Assembly (NCBI RefSeq): GCF_001705435.1
Contig: NZ_MDEN01000068.1
Coordinates: forward strand, 1 to 64,000
Source: Pseudomonas graminis
GTDB taxonomy: Bacteria; Pseudomonadota; Gammaproteobacteria; Pseudomonadales; Pseudomonadaceae
DNA length: 64,000 bases
Direction: 5' to 3'
Shown piece by piece: positions 52,845 through 61,900 of this stretch; position 1 is the first letter of the stretch, and each line of letters starts with the position of its first letter. A model generated the notes under the pieces. That model searched no databases and was not told where the DNA came from. It saw nothing but the letters and a program-made list of their open reading frames with translations. Both the position numbers and the translations under genes were made by a program.

Positions 52845-53864
52845 ATGTTGATTTCGGTTCAGGCCCTGCGGGCTCTCGCCGCGTGGGCTGTTGTGTGTCA
52901 CCACTTCATGCAGATATTTTTCGACTTCCATCCGAGTGGGCCGGTCGGCCGTTTTTTCACTGAAAAAGGCGCCGTTGGCGTCGACATTTTTTTCGTCATC
53001 AGCGGTCTGGTCATCTACCTGTCAACTGTAGACAAGGACATTCCCGCCGGCCGCTTCATGCTCAACCGTGTCATTCGCATCGTCCCGGCGTATTGGCTGT
53101 ACACCCTGGTGATGGGCCTGCTGGTGGTTGTCGCTCAGCCGCTGCTGCCCCACCAGGTCGTCGACTGGCAAAGCTTTGTGCTGTCGCTGTTGTTCATCCC
53201 CTCGGAAAACCCGGGCGGCTACGGCCTCTATCCCACCCTCAACGTGGGCTGGACGCTGAACTACGAAATGCTGTTCTACGTGCTGTTCTCGATGGTGTTC
53301 CTGTTCCAACAGCGTCTGCGCCCGTTGATTCTCGCAGCGGCGCTGTTTGCCATCACCGACGTGCTGGGTCGTTCGGGGCTGGTCAGCCGGTTCTACGCCA
53401 ATGACATCGTCTATGAGTTCCTGCTCGGCATTTTCGTGGGTGTGATGTATCGCCGGGGCTGGATCAGTGAGCGGTTGTGGCTGCCGTTGCTGGCCATTGG
53501 CGCTGCGCTGTTCACCATCGACCATCTGCAACCGGCGCCGCGCATCATCAACTGGGGTCTGCCGAGTGCGGTGATCGTGGTCGCCTGCATCTCCCTCGAA
53601 CCCTATCTGCGCAACTATCGCCTGCTGAAGACCATGGGCGACTGCTCGTATTCGGTGTACTTGCTCCACGTGCTGGTGCTGTATGCGGGATGGCTGGTCA
53701 GTGAGCGTTACGGCCTGAACCCGTATCTGGTGTTTGCGGTGTGCGTACCGGTCATCGCGCTCGGCGCGTGGCTCAGTTATGAATGGATCGAGAAGGGCTT
53801 GTACCGCCGCATGAAAGGCTGGCTGGACCAGAGACGGGCAAGCAAGGAGGCGGCGCTGTCCTGA
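52845..53864 (+). CDS. Acyltransferase 3 family membrane protein
   Basis: Polytopic inner-membrane O-acyltransferase of 339 aa with about ten hydrophobic segments. The N-terminal SVQALRALAAWAVVCHHF contains the family R-x10-H pattern, followed by GAVGVDIFFVISGLVIYLS. Such proteins acetylate or acylate sugars of surface polysaccharides; no polysaccharide genes are adjacent, so the substrate is unknown. I start at the ATG at 52845, preceded by AGAGG; the frame upstream is not protein-like. Confidence 0.88.
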   Translation: MLISVQALRALAAWAVVCHHFMQIFFDFHPSGPVGRFFTEKGAVGVDIFFVISGLVIYLSTVDKDIPAGRFMLNRVIRIVPAYWLYTLVMGLLVVVAQPLLPHQVVDWQSFVLSLLFIPSENPGGYGLYPTLNVGWTLNYEMLFYVLFSMVFLFQQRLRPLILAAALFAITDVLGRSGLVSRFYANDIVYEFLLGIFVGVMYRRGWISERLWLPLLAIGAALFTIDHLQPAPRIINWGLPSAVIVVACISLEPYLRNYRLLKTMGDCSYSVYLLHVLVLYAGWLVSERYGLNPYLVFAVCVPVIALGAWLSYEWIEKGLYRRMKGWLDQRRASKEAALS

Positions 53865-53969
53865 CAGACACTGGGTAGCGGTCGGGTCACTTACCCGACT
53901 AAAACACTAGGGCTTTGTCAGGCGCAGTTGATTGGCGTAAACTGCGCCCCACGTCTGCGAGGAATTTTC

Positions 53970-54563
53970 ATGACCGCTATTACGATTACCGATGCCGCCC
54001 ACGATTACCTGGCCGATCTGCTGGAAAAGCAGAACACGCCCGGCATCGGCATCCGCGTGTTTATTACCCAGCCTGGCACCCAATACGCTGAAACCTGCAT
54101 TGCCTACTGCAAGCCAGGCGAAGAAAAACCCGAAGACACGGCCATCGGCCTGAAAAGCTTCACCGCCTGGATCGACGCGTTCAGCGAAGCGTTTCTGGAC
54201 GACGCCGTTGTTGATTACGCCACCGATCGCATGGGCGGCCAGCTGACCATCAAGGCGCCTAACGCCAAGGTGCCGATGGTCAACGCCGACAGCCCGATCA
54301 ACGAGCGCATCAATTACTACCTGCAAACCGAGATTAACCCGGGTCTCGCCAGTCATGGCGGCCAGGTCACCTTGATCGAGGTTGTTGAAGAGGAGGAGGC
54401 GAACGTCGCCATTCTTCAGTTCGGCGGTGGTTGCCAGGGTTGTGGTCAGGCGGACGTGACGCTGAAGGAAGGCATCGAGCGCACGCTGCTGGAGCGCATC
54501 CCCGAGCTGACCGGTGTGCGTGACGTGACCGACCACACCCAGAAAGAAAACGCGTATTACTGA
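53970..54563 (+). CDS. nfuA: Fe-S biogenesis protein NfuA
   Basis: Carrier of 4Fe-4S clusters to target enzymes, 197 aa. The N-terminal degenerate A-type scaffold domain (MTAITITDAAHDYLADLL) is followed by the Nfu domain with the cluster-binding CxxC as GGCQGCGQAD (C155 and C158). GAGGAA about 6 bp before the ATG at 53970 supports that start. It appears monocistronic with a strong terminator immediately after. Confidence 0.95.
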   Translation: MTAITITDAAHDYLADLLEKQNTPGIGIRVFITQPGTQYAETCIAYCKPGEEKPEDTAIGLKSFTAWIDAFSEAFLDDAVVDYATDRMGGQLTIKAPNAKVPMVNADSPINERINYYLQTEINPGLASHGGQVTLIEVVEEEEANVAILQFGGGCQGCGQADVTLKEGIERTLLERIPELTGVRDVTDHTQKENAYY

Positions 54564-54584
54564 GAAGTGATTGTGTTGCAGGCA

Positions 54585-54611
54585 AGGCCCCGACGCGTTC
54601 GGGGCTTTTTT
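54585..54611 (+). terminator. Rho-independent terminator of nfuA
   Basis: Stem GCCCCGA/TCGGGGC (54587-54593 with 54599-54605), 5-nt loop, followed by six T (54606-54611), about 20 bp after the nfuA stop. Confidence 0.9.
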
Positions 54612-54642
54612 ATGGGCGCTCGGTAAGCGTGACGGGCGCAGG

Positions 54643-55389
54643 CTAAGGCCTGAACACATGGGCGTGGCCGGCGCGATACAGCGAGGATTCGCTGAACACG
54701 TCGTTGCCGAGCACTCTGCCTACCAGAATCAGCGCGGTGCGGCGGAATCCCTTGATCCGCACCTTTTCCTCGATGTCCGCCAGTGTGCCGGTGACCCAGT
54801 CCTGGTCCGGCCAACTGGCGCGATGCACTACGGCAATGGGGCAGTCCGCGCCATAGTGCGGTGTCAGCTCGGCGACGATCTTGCCCAGGTTATTGACCCC
54901 CAGATGAATCGCCATGGTCGCTTGATGCCGCGCCAGATCGCCGAGACTTTCGCCTTCGGGCATGTCGGTTTTGTCGGCGTAGCGGGTCAGGATCACGCTC
55001 TGGGAAATGTCCGGCAGCGTCAGCTCGGTGCCCAACAGCGCGGCGCACGCAGCGGTGGCGGTGACGCCGGGGATGATTTCGAAGGGGATGTGCAGCGCGC
55101 GCAGGCAACGGATTTGCTCGCCGATCGCGCCATAGAGACTCGGATCGCCGGAATGCACCCGCGCCACGTCATGCCCTTGTGCATGAGCGGATTTCATCAG
55201 CTCGATGATCTGCTCCAGGTGCAGTGAAGCGCTGTTGGTCACCTGAACCGCCTGATGCCCCTCCAGCACCGCCTCAGGCACCAGCGAGCCGGCGTAGATA
55301 ATCACCGGGCAGGCGCGGATCAGCCGCTGGCCTTTGACAGTGATCAGGTCTGGATCGCCGGGGCCGGCGCCGATGAAAAAAACGGTCAT
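54643..55389 (-). CDS. cobM: Precorrin-4 C11-methyltransferase (CobM)
   Basis: SAM-dependent methyltransferase of the aerobic cobalamin pathway, 248 aa, acting on precorrin-4. It starts MTVFFIGAGPGDPDLITVKG with the glycine-rich loop of tetrapyrrole methylases; IIYAGSLVPEAVL and VARVHSGDPSLYGAIGEQ are also family signatures. It is the last gene of the minus-strand set cbtB-cbtA-cobE-cobM, separated from cobE by a REP-containing spacer of 296 bp, so part of its expression may come from a separate promoter. Confidence 0.94.
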   Translation of the reverse strand: MTVFFIGAGPGDPDLITVKGQRLIRACPVIIYAGSLVPEAVLEGHQAVQVTNSASLHLEQIIELMKSAHAQGHDVARVHSGDPSLYGAIGEQIRCLRALHIPFEIIPGVTATAACAALLGTELTLPDISQSVILTRYADKTDMPEGESLGDLARHQATMAIHLGVNNLGKIVAELTPHYGADCPIAVVHRASWPDQDWVTGTLADIEEKVRIKGFRRTALILVGRVLGNDVFSESSLYRAGHAHVFRP

Positions 55390-55463
55390 GGGGTGTCCTG
55401 ATTGGAATTCATTTGAACGATGGTTCGCCGGATGCTTGTCGCTGAATGCACGCGGCCTACTTC

Positions 55464-55672
55464 TGTAGGACCGGCTTTAGCCGGTAAGGGGCCTGCATGT
55501 ACACCCTCATATTTGCAGTGTGACGCTTGACGCTTTCCCGGCTGAAGCCGGTCCTACGAGGGTCCGCGGTGTGTCCGTGGGACTGGCGTTAGCCGGTAAG
55601 GGGCCTTCGGGTACGCCATCAAAAATCTGCGGTATGACCACTGATGCTTTCCCGGCTAAAGCCGGTCCTACA
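55464..55672. repeat. REP palindromes (four)
   Basis: Four palindromes of the CCGGCTTTAGCCGG family in alternating orientation (about 55464, 55534, 55578, 55647). Two of them carry the variant arm CCGGTAAGG in place of CCGGGAAGG. They occupy most of the spacer between cobE and cobM. Confidence 0.85.
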
Positions 55673-55685
55673 ATTTGAGCCGGTC

Positions 55686-56126
55686 CTAAGAGGTTGCGCT
55701 CGCCCTGCCGGTTGCGGTTGCCAATGCGAACGTCGCGTGGGGGCTTTTTCGGCGGGGGATGACCAATGTCGCCGGCGAGCCGGTCAACCGCGTCACCATG
55801 GCCAACGCGGCGCTTTCCGCCACGCCGTAGCAGCCCGTGCGTTCAAAAGCGATCTCGGATCGATGGCTGAGCTGATCCTCGTAAGCCGCCAGGTCACCTG
55901 CGCTGAAGAACCCTACCGTCAGGCCCAGCCCATGACCCAGTTCCAGCAACCCCGCTTCATCGGCTTTGCCATCAATCGACGCCAGGGCAGCAATGTCTGC
56001 CGGGGCCAGCTGACACTCCCGCAAACCATCCTCTATCAGTTGCCGAAGCTCCAGCGCCGAGCATCCGCGCTGGCAGCCCAGGCCGACCACCCACAGCGGT
56101 CGGTCGCACGAGTCATTCACGGTCAC
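55686..56126 (-). CDS. cobE: Cobalamin biosynthesis protein CobE (CbiG C-terminal type)
   Basis: Protein of 146 aa matching the C-terminal domain of CbiG: WVVGLGCQRGCSALELRQLI at the start and ERTGCYGVAESAALAMV near residue 100. It is required in the aerobic pathway but its exact chemical role is not settled. The GTG start at 56126 overlaps the cbtA stop (GTGA), so the two are coupled. Confidence 0.9.
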   Translation of the reverse strand: MTVNDSCDRPLWVVGLGCQRGCSALELRQLIEDGLRECQLAPADIAALASIDGKADEAGLLELGHGLGLTVGFFSAGDLAAYEDQLSHRSEIAFERTGCYGVAESAALAMVTRLTGSPATLVIPRRKSPHATFALATATGRASATS

Positions 56127-56842
56127 AGCGCGGGGTTCAAACCCGTGTGCGCCGCAGGCGTTTCACTGCGACGAAACAGCCAGGCGCTGATCCAGCCCAA
56201 GGCGATCCAGAACGCGGCATTGGTCAGCAGCGACGCAATCTTGAACTGCGCTTCAAGGGCTTCCGGCGCAAGTGCCGAATGGACCGCCGGTTGCGGCGCG
56301 CCGACCATGTGCGGCACCACCAGAATCACCGCGCCCATGACCTTCAGCAGCCAGTGTCTGGCAAATACCATCAGCGCCAGGCCCGCAGCCGTGGACACAG
56401 CGGTGCCGACCCACCAGATCTGCCGCTGGGTCAGGTCCGCTGCGACGGTGCCGGGCAGTTCGGGCGGCAAACCGAGGGTCGGCGCCAGCACAAACACCGC
56501 ATAACCGGCCAACCCCCACAGCACCCCTTCGCGCGCACTCGCCGGCGTGCGCAGGGTGTACAGCGCCGCCAGCATCAAGGCGAAACCGACCGCGACCACC
56601 AGATTGCCGCCAGTGGTGGACAGCACGCGCTGCCAGCCATCTTCCGGCTCCCAGGCTTCTTCGTCATGGACGTGAGCCGCCATGGCGCCGTCGGCATGCT
56701 CATGCATCTCGACGGCGGGCGCCTTCTCGTAGGTCTCCGCCTGCAGAATAAGCGGCGCCACCGAGAAGCTCTGCAGCAACGTCAACAACAGGGCGGCCAG
56801 CAGTCCGGTGAACCCGGCCGTTTGCGCGATTCGCTTGAACAT
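56123..56842 (-). CDS. cbtA: Cobalt transporter subunit CbtA
   Basis: Predicted cobalt transporter membrane subunit of 239 aa with about six hydrophobic segments. After the first span comes a His/Glu-rich loop (EMHEHADGAMAAHVHDEEAW, about residues 40-60) likely to bind metal. The CbtAB pair is known as a riboswitch-controlled cobalt uptake system of pseudomonads and rhizobia, by prediction. I start at the ATG at 56842; a GTG 21 bases upstream is possible. It lies 11 bp after cbtB. Confidence 0.88.
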   Translation of the reverse strand: MFKRIAQTAGFTGLLAALLLTLLQSFSVAPLILQAETYEKAPAVEMHEHADGAMAAHVHDEEAWEPEDGWQRVLSTTGGNLVVAVGFALMLAALYTLRTPASAREGVLWGLAGYAVFVLAPTLGLPPELPGTVAADLTQRQIWWVGTAVSTAAGLALMVFARHWLLKVMGAVILVVPHMVGAPQPAVHSALAPEALEAQFKIASLLTNAAFWIALGWISAWLFRRSETPAAHTGLNPAL

Positions 56843-56853
56843 GGCGGCAGGTC

Positions 56854-57063
56854 TCAGTGGCACGGGAAGGCGGAGCTGTGACGGGTGTCGTGCGCCGCGT
56901 TATGCACCGCATCGATGTGGGAGAAGCCGGCGAAGTACACCAGAAACGCACCGAGAAACATCGCGCTGACGGCGGCGACAAGGCGCTGGCTTTGCGTGCT
57001 CGCAACGGCCGTCGTGGTGTGTGTGGTGGTGCCGGACGTCTGGCGGGGTGTGCTGGCGGACAT
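56854..57063 (-). CDS. cbtB: Cobalt transporter subunit CbtB
   Basis: Small membrane protein of 69 aa with one span (about residues 28-48, LVAAVSAMFLGAFLVYFAGF) and the C-terminal His-rich metal motif HIDAVHNAAHDTRH typical of CbtB. GAGGG about 8 bp before the ATG at 57063 marks the start. First gene of the minus-strand operon, placed 113 nt downstream of a cobalamin riboswitch, which explains control by the end product. Confidence 0.9.
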   Translation of the reverse strand: MSASTPRQTSGTTTHTTTAVASTQSQRLVAAVSAMFLGAFLVYFAGFSHIDAVHNAAHDTRHSSAFPCH

Positions 57064-57176
57064 GGCGCTTCCCTCTGATGTGGATTCAGCGGACGGAAAG
57101 GCGCGAAGACACCGCAGGCCAATGCCGGCAGTGCTCAACAGCGCCCGCCCACCGCGGGTTGTTATATAACGTTGTC

Positions 57177-57376
57177 GGGCCGGTCTCCGGGCTCGCGAGG
57201 GGCACATGCAACAGCCTTCACAGCCGTCGCGCCTTCAAGAATCGCCTTCCCATATCGCTGTGGATACAGTGGATCTGACTCTTCACTCGCTTACCGTTGC
57301 GGGGGCAGCACCGGACTGATGCACACCCAAAGGTCTGCACGCACCGGTTTCCCGTTTCACCCTGTGAAGGGCACCC
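57177..57376 (-). promoter_or_regulatory. Cobalamin riboswitch upstream of cbtB
   Basis: Read on the minus strand, the RNA shows all main conserved blocks of the B12 riboswitch in order: GGGTGCCC at the 5' end, GGGAAACCGGTG, the core GCTGCCCCCGCAACGGTAA, CCACTG, GGGAAGGCG, and finally the 3' block GAGCCCGGAGACCGGCC. Length is about 200 nt. It precedes cbtB by 113 nt on the same strand, so cobalamin should repress the cobalt uptake operon. The long frames that cross it are not genes. Confidence 0.92.
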
Positions 57377-57534
57377 GTAACAAGGTGTGTAGGAGACCAC
57401 GGGCTGTTTGGCGCGTCAATCGACCCGTCAGTCGGCATGTCAATCGATGCAGCGATCGGTGCGTCAATTGGCGCGGCAATCATTGCAACGGCGCGATTGA
57501 CCGGCCTGCGGTCACTGCGTAGCCTTGCGCACTT

Positions 57535-57727
57535 GAGGTTCGCCGGCCGCTTTTATGAAAGCCACCTGCGCTAAGAAGGGAATGCGGTTTCACGCCGCAG
57601 CTGCCCCCGCAACTGTAAACGGACCGCTTCATTGCACAGCCACTGCGCGAGCGGGAAGGCGCAATGAATGCCAGTCGCCTGACGATGCCTGTCAGCGACC
57701 GGCCGCCGTGAGCCAGGAGACCTGCCT
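57535..57727 (+). promoter_or_regulatory. Cobalamin riboswitch upstream of cobW
   Basis: On the plus strand the blocks AAGGGAATGCGGT, GCTGCCCCCGCAACTGTAA, GCCACTGCG, GGGAAGGCGC and AGCCAGGAGACCTGCC occur in the order and spacing of a cobalamin riboswitch. It ends about 143 nt before the cobW start, leaving room for an expression platform. It should repress the cobW-cobN-chlI transcript when cobalamin is plentiful. Confidence 0.94.
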
Positions 57728-57870
57728 CGAATCGGACCGCCTGCGAGCGGCCGAGGAATTCCACTACAACCGGGCGGGGTGATCCGGTGGCGAATCGAAC
57801 CGCGCGCCTGTTTCTGCCGGCCTGCGCTGTTTTCGTCCTCGTTGCCCCGCCGCATGCCTGAGGGCAACCG

Positions 57871-58944
57871 ATGAAAACACTGGCCAAACTTCCCGTCACC
57901 ATCGTCACCGGCTTTCTCGGCTCGGGCAAAACCACCTTGCTGCGGCACATGCTCGACAACGCCGAAGGCCGTCGCATCGCCGTCATCGTCAATGAGTTCG
58001 GCGAGCTGGGCATCGACGGCGACATCCTCAAGCAATGCACCATCGGCTGCTCGGAAGAAGAAGCCGTCGGTCGCGTGTACGAACTGGCCAACGGCTGCCT
58101 GTGCTGCACCGTTCAAGAAGAGTTCTTCCCGGTGATGCAGGAACTGGTCGCCCGTCGCGGCGACCTCGATCACATCCTCATCGAAACCTCAGGCCTGGCC
58201 CTGCCGAAGCCGCTGGTGCAAGCCTTCCAGTGGCCGGAAATCCGCAACGCCTGCACCGTTGACGCCGTGATCACCGTGGTCGACAGCCCGGCCGTGGTCG
58301 CCGGCACCTTCGCTGCGTTCCCGGATCAGGTCGACGCCCAGCGCAAACTCGACCCGAACCTGGACCACGAATCGCCGTTGCATGAGCTGTTCGCCGACCA
58401 ACTGGCGAGCGCCGACCTCGTCGTGCTGAACAAGGCCGACATGCTCGACGCGGACGCACTGGCCGCCGTGCGCGCGGAAGTCGCCGAAGAACTGCCGCCA
58501 GCGGTGAAGATCGTCGAAGCGAACCGGGGCCAGCTGCCGATCAGTGTGTTGCTGGGCCTGGGCGCTGAGTCAGAGCTGCACATCGATGGCCGCAAGACCC
58601 ACCACGATCACCACGAAGGCGACGATCCGGATGATCACGACCACGACGCCTTCGACTCGATCTCCATCACGCTGCCCCAGGCCGATGAATCGCTGTTGCT
58701 CGACGCGCTGACCCAGGCCGTCGTCCAGCACGGCATCCTGCGGGTCAAAGGCTTCGCTGCCATTCCCGGCAAACCCATGCGCCTGCTGGTGCAAGGCGTC
58801 GGCACCCGGTTCGACAAGCATTTCGACCGCGCCTGGAAGTCAGACGAAACCCGCGAAACCCACCTGGTGCTGATCGGCCAGGAACTGGACGCGGGCGTTC
58901 TTGAAGCGCAATTGCGCGCTGCCGTTTCCGCGATCAAAGGCTAA
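57871..58944 (+). CDS. cobW: CobW-family GTPase, metal chaperone for cobalamin synthesis
   Basis: COG0523-family GTPase of 357 aa. Walker A GFLGSGKT (residues 14-21), the metal-binding CxCC motif GCLCC (75-79), the GTP-specificity motif NKAD near residue 189, and a His/Asp-rich loop (HHDHHEGDDPDDHDHD, about 248-263). It is thought to deliver Co(2+) to the cobaltochelatase. It stands directly before cobN (2-bp gap) and behind a cobalamin riboswitch. Confidence 0.94.
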   Translation: MKTLAKLPVTIVTGFLGSGKTTLLRHMLDNAEGRRIAVIVNEFGELGIDGDILKQCTIGCSEEEAVGRVYELANGCLCCTVQEEFFPVMQELVARRGDLDHILIETSGLALPKPLVQAFQWPEIRNACTVDAVITVVDSPAVVAGTFAAFPDQVDAQRKLDPNLDHESPLHELFADQLASADLVVLNKADMLDADALAAVRAEVAEELPPAVKIVEANRGQLPISVLLGLGAESELHIDGRKTHHDHHEGDDPDDHDHDAFDSISITLPQADESLLLDALTQAVVQHGILRVKGFAAIPGKPMRLLVQGVGTRFDKHFDRAWKSDETRETHLVLIGQELDAGVLEAQLRAAVSAIKG

Positions 58945-58946
58945 CC

Positions 58947-61900
58947 ATGCACCTGCTGCGTACACAGCCCGGCGGCTTCGTTCCCGACGACAGCATCGCT
59001 GACCTGGGCCAGACGCCCGCCGAGCTGGTGATCCTGTGCAGCGCCGACTCAAACCTGGCGTTGCTGGCTGAAGTCGCGCAGCAACTGCCGGACGATTACC
59101 CGAGCCTGCGCCTGGCCAATCCCATGCAGGTGCAGAACCATGCCTCGGTGGATTTGTACGTCGACGAAGTGCTTCGCCACGCCAAGGTCATCCTGATTTC
59201 CCTGCACGGCGGCATCGGCTACTGGCGTTATGGCGTCGAGCGGTTGGTGGAGCTGGCGGCGAAGGGCGTCAAGCTGATTCTGGTGCCCGGCTGTGATCGG
59301 CCGGACCCCGAGCTGAGCGGCCTGAGCACCGAATCCGCCGAAGACCGCGAGCGGCTCTGGCACTACCTGCGCCAGGGCGGCAAGCACAACGCTCTATCGC
59401 TGTTCAGCTTCATCGCCACGCGCTGGCTGGGCGGTGACTATCCCTGGGCCGAGCCGCAAACGCTGCCGCGCACCGTGGTTTATCACCCGCTGAACCCCAA
59501 CGCCGACCTGGCTCGCTGGCAGGCCGACTGGCGCGCGGATCAGCCGGTCGCTGCGGTGTTGTTCTATCGCTCCCACCTGCAAGCGGCGAACACCGGTTTC
59601 ATTGATGTGTTCTGCGAGCGCTTGTCGGCCCAGGGCTTGAACCCGTTGCCGATTGCGGTCGCCAGCCTCAAGGAAGCCGGTTGCATGACCGCGCTGCAGG
59701 ACTGGCTCGATGAGGTGGATTGCGAGGTCATTCTCAACACCACCGGCTTTGCTCAATCCAGTCCGGAAGCGCCGGACGTGCGGCCGTTTCGCCGGGATAT
59801 CCCGGTCATACAGGCCATTTGCGCCCAGGACAACGAACCGGCCTGGCAGGCCAGCGCCCAGGGCCTGGGCTCCCGGGATCTGGCCATGCACATCGCGTTG
59901 CCGGAACTGGACGGGCGCATCATCAGCCGGCCGATCAGCTTCAAGGACCTGGCCTGGCACAGCGAGCGCAGCCAGTCCGACGTGGTGTGCTACCGCGCCC
60001 AGCCGGGACGCATGGATTTCGTCGCCGAACTGGCCCGGCGCTGGGTGCTGCTGGCCCGTACGGCCAACACTGACAAGCGTGTGGCGCTGATTCTCGCCAA
60101 CTACCCGACACGCGACGGGCGCATTGGCAATGGCGTCGGTCTCGACACGCCGGCCGCCGCGCTGAACATCCTCAACGCCATGCAGGGCGAGGGTTACCCG
60201 GTCGAGGGTCTGCCTGACTCGGGCACAGCGCTGATTCATGCCTTGCTCGGCGGCGTCACCAATGACCCGGACAGCCTCGATCAGCGGCCTTGCCACCAGA
60301 GCATGGCCATGGACGAGTACCTGGCCGCGTTTCAGGCATTGCCCGAGGCCAATCGCGATGCGGTCATGGCGCGATGGGGCGCTCCTGACACCGATCCCAT
60401 GTGCCGCGACGGGCGGATGATGATTGCCGGCTTGCGTTTCGGCATGACCTTCGTCGGGATTCAACCGGCGCGGGGCTACAACGTGGACCACAGCGCGGTG
60501 TATCACGACCCCGACCTGGTGCCGCCCCACGGTTACCTGGCGTTCTACTTCTGGCTGCGCAAACGCTATGGCGCCCACGCCGTCATCCATGTCGGCAAGC
60601 ACGGCAATCTGGAGTGGCTGCCGGGCAAAGGCGTTGGTCTGTCCGAGCACTGCTGGCCGGATGCGATCCTCGGCCCGATGCCGAATATCTACCCGTTCAT
60701 CGTCAACGATCCGGGCGAGGGCGCCCAGGCCAAGCGCCGCACCCAGGCGGTGATCATCGATCACTTGATGCCGCCGCTGACACGCGCCGAAACCTACGGT
60801 CCGTTGCGCGACCTTGAACTGCTGGCAGACGAATATTACGAAGCGCAACTGCTCGATCCGCGCCGTGCCCGTGAGCTGCAGAAAGACATTCTCAGGCTGG
60901 TGCGCGAGACCCATATCGACCGCGAACTGTCGATGGACGGGGATGCCAATAGCGACGAAGACGCCGCCGTGTGGCTGCCGCGTCTGGACACCTATCTGTG
61001 TGACCTGAAGGAATCGCAGATCCGCGATGGGCTGCACGTGTTTGGCGAGTCGCCCACGGGCCGGCTGCGCATCGACACGCTGCTGGCGATGGTGCGCGTG
61101 CCTCGCGGTGATGGTCGCGGCGGTCAGGCGAGCCTGTTGCGCACCTTGAGTCAGGCGCTGGCGCTGGATTTCGACCCGCTGGACTGTGACCTCGGCGCGC
61201 CGTGGACCGGCGATAAACCTCAGGTATTACATGAGGTCAGCGCTGAACCCTGGCGTACCACGGGTGACACCCGCGAGCGACTGGAACTGCTGGCTGCGCA
61301 GATGATTCAGCAGATTGCCGCTGGAGTCGAGGTGATTAATCGCTTTGAAAACAAAGGGTTGTCGGAGGTTGTTGAGTCTTTGTATGAGGTAGTGATTCCG
61401 CGCCTTGACGCGTGCGGTCCGGCCGAGATGGCCAACCTCCTTGGCGCGCTGAGCGGCCGCTTTGTCCCCGCCGGCCCGAGCGGCGCCCCCAGTCGCGGAC
61501 GGCTGGACGTGCTGCCCACCGGGCGCAATTTCTTCTCCGTGGACGTCCGTAATCTTCCGACCATGACCGCTTGGCGCATTGGCTTCCAGTCGGCAAACCT
61601 GTTGCTGGAGAGGCACTTACAGGATCATGGTGATTATTTACGTCAACTCGGGCTGTCGGTCTGGGGCACGGCAACCATGCGCACTGGCGGTGACGACATC
61701 GCCCAGGCCATGGCCCTGATGGGCGTGCGGCCGGTGTGGGCGACGGGCAGTCAGCGCGTCGATGATTTCGAAATCCTGCCCCTGAGCCTGCTTGATCGGC
61801 CTCGGGTTGACGTGACCCTGCGGGTTTCCGGGTTCTTTCGTGATGCGTTCGCCAACCTCATCCGCTTGTTCGATGCGGCGGTGCAGGCCGTTGCAGCACT

